From assembly GCF_947539375.1 (NCBI RefSeq), contig NZ_OX443569.1, forward strand, positions 1,240,001 to 1,304,000: DNA of 64,000 nucleotides, given 5' to 3'. The translations under genes were made by a program, and so were the position numbers. Shown here piece after piece: positions 60,301 through 64,000 of the stretch. The notes under the pieces are model-generated. The model saw only the letters and a list, made by a program, of their open reading frames with translations. It was not told the DNA's origin and made no database searches. This DNA comes from Lactobacillus isalae (lineage in GTDB: Bacteria > Bacillota > Bacilli > Lactobacillales > Lactobacillaceae). Each line of letters begins with the position of its first letter. Within the stretch, counting starts at the first letter, position 1.

Positions 60301-63300
60301 CTCAAGGAGTTGGACAAGCTCTCACTTTGACTCAAGGAGTTAGATAAGCTTTCACTCTGGCTCAAGCTGTTACTTAAGCTCTCACTTTGGCTTAGTGAGT
60401 TACTCAAGCTCTCGCTTTGACTCAATGAGTTACTTAAGCTTTCGCTCTGACTCAAGGAGTTAGATAAGCTTTCACTTTGACTTAAGGAGTTACTCAAGCT
60501 CTCACTCTGACTTAAGGAGTTACTTAAGCTTTCGCTTTGACTCAAGCTGTTACTCAAACTCTCGCTTTGACTCAAGGAGTTAGACAAACTCTCACTCTGA
60601 CTTAAGGAATTACTCAAGCTCTCACTCTGACTCAAGGAGTTAGATAAGCTTTCACTTTGACTTAAGGAGTTAGACAAACTCTCACTTTGACTCAAGGAGT
60701 TAGATAAGCTTTCGCTTTGACTTAAGGAGTTACTTAAGCTCTCACTCTGACTCAAGCTGTTACTCAAGCTTTCGCTTTGACTTAAGGAGTTAGACAAGCT
60801 TTCACTCTGACTCAAGGAGTTAGACAAACTCTCACTTTGACTCAAAGAGTTGGACAAACTCTCGCTTTGACTTAATGAGTTAGACAAACTCTCACTTTGA
60901 CTCAAAGAGTTGGACAAGCTCTCACTCTGACTCAAGGAGTTAGATAAACTCTCGCTTTGACTTAAGGAGTTAGACAAGCTTTCACTCTGACTTAAGGAGT
61001 TACTCAAGCTCTCGCTTTCACTCAAGCTGTTGCTTAAGCTCTCACTCTGACTTAAGGAGTTAGACAAGCTTTCGCTTTGACTCAAGCTGTTACTCAAACT
61101 CTCACTTTGACTCAAGGAGTTAGACAAGCTTTCACTCTGACTCAAAGAGTTACTTAAGCTTTCGCTCTGACTTAAGGAGTTAGATAAGCTTTCGCTTTGA
61201 CTCAAGCTGTTACTTAAGCTCTCACTTTGGCTCAAAGAGTTAGATAAGCTTTCACTCTGACTTAAGGAGTTACTCAAGCTCTCACTCTGACTCAAGGAGT
61301 TAGATAGGCTCTCACTTTGACTTAGTGAGTTACTTAAGCTTTCACTCTGACTTAAGGAGTTACTCAAGCTCTCACTTTGGCTCAAGCTGTTGCTCAAACT
61401 CTCGCTTTGGCTGAGTGAATTACTCAAGCTTTCACTCTGACTTAAGGAGTTACTCAAGCTCTCACTTTGGCTCAAGCTGTTACTCAAACTCTCACTTTGA
61501 CTCAAAGAGTTGGACAAGCTCTCACTCTGACTCAAGGAGTTAGATAAACTCTCGCTTTGACTCAATGAGTTAGACAAGCTCTCACTCTGACTTAAGGAGT
61601 TACTTAAGCTTTCGCTTTGACTCAAGCTGTTAGACAAGCTTTCACTTTGACTTAAGGAGTTAGATAAGCTTTCACTCTGGCTCAAGCTGTTACTTAAGCT
61701 CTCACTTTGACTTAGTGAGTTACTCAAGCTCTTGCTTTGACTCAATGAGTTAGACAAGCTTTCACTCTGACTCAAGCTGTTACTCAAGCTCTCACTTTGA
61801 CTTAGTGAGTTACTTAAGCTTTCGCTTTGACTCAAGGAGTTAGATAAGCTTTCGCTCTGACTTAAGGAGTTAGACAAGCTTTCACTCTGACTCAAGGAAT
61901 TACTCAAGCTTTCACTTTGACTTAAGGAGTTGCTCAAACTCTCGCTTTGACTCAAGGAGTTGGACAACCTTTCGCTTTGACTCAAGGAGTTACTCAAGCT
62001 CTCACTCTGACTTAAGGAGTTACTCAAGCTCTCACTCTGACTCAAGCTGTTACTCAAGCTTTCGCTTTGACTCAAGGAGTTACTCAAGCTCTCACTTTGA
62101 CTCAAGGAGTTACTCAAGCTCTCACTTTGACTCAAGGAGTTAGACAAGCTTTCACTCTGACTCAAGGAGTTAGATAAGCTTTCACTCTGACTTAAGGAGT
62201 TGCTCAAACTCTCACTTTGACTTAGTGAGTTACTCAAGCTCTCGCTTTGACTCAAGGAGTTAGATAAGCTTTCGCTCTGACTTAAGGAGTTAGACAAGCT
62301 TTCACTTTGACTCAAGGAGTTAGACAAGCTTTCACTCTGACTTAAGCTGTTACTCAAGCTTTCACTTTGGCTCAAGCTGTTACTCAAACTTTCACTTTGA
62401 CTTAAGGAGTTAGATAAGCTCTGACTTTGACTCAAGCTGTTACTCAAGCTTTCACTTTGACTCAAGGAGTTAGATAAGCTTTCGCTCTGACTCAAGCTGT
62501 TAGATAAGCTTTCACTCTGACTTAAGGAGTTACTCAAGCTTTCGCTTTGACTCAAGCTGTTGCTTAAGCTCTCGCTTTGACTCAAGGAGTTGCTCAAGCT
62601 TTCGCTTTGACTCAAGCTGTTAGATAAGCTTTCGCTCTGACTTAAGGAGTTACTCAAGCTTTCACTTTGACTCAAGGAGTTGCTCAAGCTGTTACTCAAG
62701 CTCTCACTTTGACTCAAGCTGTTACTCAAGCTTTCACTCTGACTTAAGCTGTTACTCAAACTCTCACTTTGACTCAAGGAGTTACTCAAGCTTTCACTCT
62801 GACTCAAGCTGTTTGACAAGCTTTCACTCTGACTCAATGAGTTACTCAAACTTTCGCTTTGGCTTAAGGAGTTAGACAAGCTTTCACTTTGACTCAAGCT
62901 TTCGCTTTGACTCAAGGAGTTACTCAAGCTCTCACTTTGACTCAAGCTGTTACTCAAACTCTCGCTTTGACTCAAGCTGTTACTCAAGCTTTCACTTTGA
63001 CTTAAGGAGTTACTTAAGCTTTCACTTTGACTTAAGGAGTTAGACAAGCTTTCACTTTGACTTAAGCTGTTACTCAAACTCTCACTTTGACTCAAGCTGT
63101 TACTCAAGCTTTCACTCTGACTTAAGCTGTTACTCAAACTCTCACTTTGACTCAAGGAGTTACTCAAGCTTTCGCTTTGACTCAAGGAGTTACTCAAGCT
63201 TTCGCTTTGACTCAAGGAGTTAGACAAGCTCTCGCTCTGACTCAAGGAGTTAGACAAGCTCTCGCTTTGACTCAAGCTGTTACTCAAGCTTTCACTTTGA

Positions 63301-64000
63301 CTTAAGGAGTTACTCAAGCTTTCACTCTGACTCAAGCTGTTTGACAAGCTTTCACTCTGACTCAAGGAGTTAGATAAGCTTTCACTCTGACTTAAGGAGT
63401 TACTTAAGCTTTCGCTTTGACTTAAGCTGTTACTCAAACTCTCACTTTGGCTCAAAGAGTTAGACAAGCTTTCACTTTGACTTAAGGAGTTAGACAAGCT
63501 CTCGCTTTGACTCAAGGAGTTAGACAAACTTTCGCTTTGACTCAAGCTGTTACTCAAACTCTCGCTTTGGCTCAAGGAGTTAGATAAGCTCTCGCTTTGA
63601 CTCAAGCTGTTACTCAAACTTTCACTTTGGCTCAAGCTGTTTGACATGCTCTCACTCTGACTCAAGCTGTTACTCAAACTCTCGCTTTGGCTGAGTGAGT
63701 TACTCAAACTCTCACTTTGACTCAAGGAGTTAGATAAGCTCTCGCTCTGGCTCAAGCTGTTACTCAAACTTTCACTTTGACTTAAGGAGTTAGATAAGCT
63801 CTCACTTTGACTCAAGCTGTTACTCAAGCTTTCACTTTGACTCAAGGAGTTAGATAAGCTTTCGCTCTGACTCAAGCTGTTAGATAAGCTTTCACTCTGA
63901 CTTAAGGAGTTACTCAAGCTTTCGCTTTGACTCAAGCTGTTGCTTAAGCTCTCGCTTTGACTCAAGCTGTTACTCAAACTCTCGCTTTGACTCAAGGAGT
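57393..64000 (-). CDS. Serine-rich repeat adhesin with LPQTG cell-wall anchor, C-terminal part
   Basis: About 2,200 residues are visible; the N terminus (signal and binding regions) is beyond the right edge. Nearly all is the decapeptide [10 protein letters not shown] in tandem, which is the expected O-glycosylation substrate of the neighbouring glycosyltransferases. The last 125 residues leave the repeat ([20 protein letters not shown], then a Pro/Glu/Gln region and basic [11 protein letters not shown]) and end in a sortase signal LPQTG, a hydrophobic stretch and [10 protein letters not shown]. Such adhesins are exported by the SecA2/SecY2 system, not present in this window, and bind host or bacterial surface molecules. 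No stop or frameshift occurs in the repeats. Confidence 0.96.
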   Translation of the reverse strand, partial: SLSQSESLSNSLSQSESLSNSLSQSESLSNSLSQSESLSNSLSQSESLSNSLSQSESLSNSLSQSESLSNSLSQSESLSNSLSQSESLSNSLSQSESLSNSLSQSESLSNSLSQSESMSNSLSQSESLSNSLSQSESLSNSLSQSESLSNSLSQSESLSNSLSQSESLSNSLSQSESLSNSLSQSESLSNSLSQSESLSNSLSQSESLSNSLSQSESLSNSLSQSESLSNSLSQSESLSNSLSQSESLSNSLSQSESLSNSLSQSESLSNSLSQSESLSNSLSQSESLSNSLSQSESLSNSLSQSESLSNSLSQSESLSNSLSQSESLSNSLSQSESLSNSLSQSESLSNSLSQSESLSNSLSQSESLSQSESLSNSLSQSESLSNSLSQSESLSNSLSQSESLSNSLSQSESLSNSLSQSESLSNSLSQSESLSNSLSNSLSQSESLSNSLSQSESLSNSLSQSESLSNSLSQSESLSNSLSQSESLSNSLSQSESLSNSLSQSESLSNSLSQSESLSNSLSQSQSLSNSLSQSESLSNSLSQSESLSNSLSQSESLSNSLSQSESLSNSLSQSESLSNSLSQSESLSNSLSQSESLSNSLSQSESLSNSLSQSESLSNSLSQSESLSNSLSQSESLSNSLSQSESLSNSLSQSESLSNSLSQSESLSNSLSQSERLSNSLSQSESLSNSLSQSESLSNSLSQSESLSNSLSQSESLSNSLSQSESLSNSLSQSESLSNSLSQSESLSNSLSQSKSLSNSLSQSESLSNSLSQSESLSNSLSQSESLSNSLSQSESLSNSLSQSESLSNSLSQSESLSNSLSQSESLSNSLSQSESLSNSLSQSESLSNSLSQSESLSNSLSQSESLSNSLSQSESLSNSLSQSESLSNSLSQSESLSNSLSQSESLSNSLSQSESLSNSLSQSESLSNSLSQSESLSNSLSQSESLSNSLSQSESLSNSLSQSESLSNSLSQSESLSNSLSQSESLSNSLSESESLSNSLSQSESLSNSLSQSESLSNSLSQSESLSNSLSQSESLSNSLSQSESLSNSLSQSESLSNSLSQSESLSNSLSQSESLSNSLSQSESLSNSLSQSESLSNSLSQSESLSNSLSQSESLSNSLSQSESLSNSLSQSESLSNSLSQSESLSNSLSQSESLSNSLSQSESLSNSLSQSESLSNSLSQSESLSNSLSQSESLSNSLSQSESLSNSLSQSESLSNSLSQSESLSNSLSQSESLSNSLSQSESLSNSLSQSESLSNSLSQSESLSNSLSQSESLSNSLSQSESLSNSLSQSESLSNSLSQSESLSNSLSQSESLSNSLSQSESLSNSLSQSESLSNSLSQSESLSNSLSQSESLSNSLSQSESLSNSLSQSESLSNSLSQSESLSNSLSQSESLSNSLSQSESLSDSLSQSESLSNSLSQSESLSNSLSQSESLSNSLSQSESLSNSLSQSESLSNSLSQSESLSNSLSQSESLSNSLSQSESLSNSLSQSESLSNSLSQSESLSNSLSQSESLSNSLSQSESLSNSLSQSESLSNSLSQSESLSNSLSQSESLSNSLSQSESLSNSLSQSESLSNSLSQSESLSNSLSQSESLSNSLSQSESLSNSLSQSESLSNSLSQSESLSNSLSQSESLSNSLSQSESLSNSLSQSESLSNSLSQSESLSNSLSQSESLSNSLSQSESLSNSLSQSESLSNSLSQSESLSNSLSQSKNLSNSLSQSESLSNSLSQSESLSNSLSQSESLSNSLSQSESLSNSLSQSESLSNSLSQSESLSNSLSQSESLSNSLSQSESLSNSLSQSESLSNSLSQSESLSNSLSQSESLSNSLSQSESLSNSLSQSESLSNSLSQSESLSNSLSQSESLSNRLSQSESLSNSLSNSLSQSESLSNSLSQSESLSNSLSQSESLSNSLSQSESLSNSLSQSESLSNSLSQSESLSNSLSQSESLSNSLSQSESLSNSLSQSESLSNSLSQSESLSNSLSQSESLSNSLSQSENLSNSLSQSESLSNSLSQSESLSNSLSQSESLSNSLSQSESLSNSLSQSESLSNSLSQSESLSNSLSQSESLSNSLSQSEDSITNSTSQSTSISSHSEVSESISELNSNTNNSESINSITNPRPAEYVREQANVSITPEKQPAESTEQQVSAKRHHVRMSNRRRLPQTGASTNSSSLLGLIATAVGGLLGLRRKKNRKRRR
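57763..64000 (-). repeat. Tandem 30-bp repeat array, about 207 units, in the adhesin gene
   Basis: Each unit encodes [10 protein letters not shown]. Units differ mainly by synonymous changes: the N-flanking serines are written AGT-AAC-AGC, TCT-AAC-TCC, or mixtures. Rare amino-acid variants are SKN near 58855, SDS near 59770, SES-ES near 61015, SKS near 61732, SER near 61968, QSQ near 62423 and SMS near 63648. Half-unit (15-bp) changes occur near 58345-58370 and 62675-62695 (extra SNSLS) and near 62892-62905 (missing SNSLS). The array continues past the window edge. Confidence 0.95.

Noticed and set aside
57763-64000. Regular 30-bp repeats resembling a CRISPR array
   Set aside because: There are no unique spacers; every 30-bp unit encodes the same decapeptide in one open frame ending in an LPQTG anchor.

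Overview
The window is a low-GC Firmicute chromosome segment that fits the Lactobacillus johnsonii / L. gasseri group. Pointers are the adenosylcobalamin-dependent ribonucleotide reductase, the yheA-yhaO-yhaN-yhaM cluster, ECF vitamin transporters, a UPF0397 S component, many sugar PTS genes, and a giant LPQTG-anchored serine-rich repeat adhesin built from the decapeptide [10 protein letters not shown]. The species call is by family resemblance; no search was possible.

Layout. 1-8.7 kb: the 5' end of a MarR-type regulator gene, then a mannose-class PTS operon (EIIA, EIIB, EIIC, EIID and a small membrane protein, minus strand) behind a promoter with two cre-like sites. It is divergent from a four-gene signalling unit (anchored sugar-binding protein, histidine kinase, response regulator, second solute-binding protein). 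A TSUP permease gene follows. 8.8-26.8 kb is mostly housekeeping: murC, a probable structured RNA, cutC, ytpR, a thioredoxin, trmB, ecsAB, a HIT protein, prsA, yhaM-yhaN-yhaO-yheA, a class A penicillin-binding protein, a pseudouridine synthase and tRNA-Leu(CAG). 26.8-38.1 kb is accessory: gene remnants, a frameshifted reductase-like pseudogene, a galactitol-class PTS with a PRD regulator whose EIIA domain is a separate gene, an APH-like kinase, a serine hydrolase, acetyltransferases, an RNA methyltransferase and an ABC transporter.

38.1-49.1 kb holds two nutrient modules. A T-box leader with a TAC (Tyr) specifier precedes an NhaC-family transporter. A SAM-hydrolase gene precedes an S-A-T ECF transporter operon. 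After a Bax-inhibitor-like gene comes a vitamin B12 block: nrdJ behind two NrdR-like boxes 31 bp apart, a DUF4430 lipoprotein, a CbrT-like S component and a PduO-type adenosyltransferase. Together these would capture, import and adenosylate cobalamin for the reductase.

49.1-64 kb is the glycosylated-adhesin locus. A Gtf3-like glycosyltransferase gene is split near its 3' end by a complete IS3-family element with a 5-bp target duplication. Four further glycosyltransferase genes (GT2, a GT8-like/GT-D fusion, two GT8) lie upstream of the serine-rich repeat adhesin in chromosome coordinates, all on the minus strand. The adhesin gene runs out of the window. No CRISPR array, prophage or rRNA was seen. 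The most notable points are the B12 block, the PTS-facing sensor unit, the GT8/GT-D fusion with lost GT8 residues, the IS-broken glycosyltransferase gene and the internal structure of the adhesin repeats.
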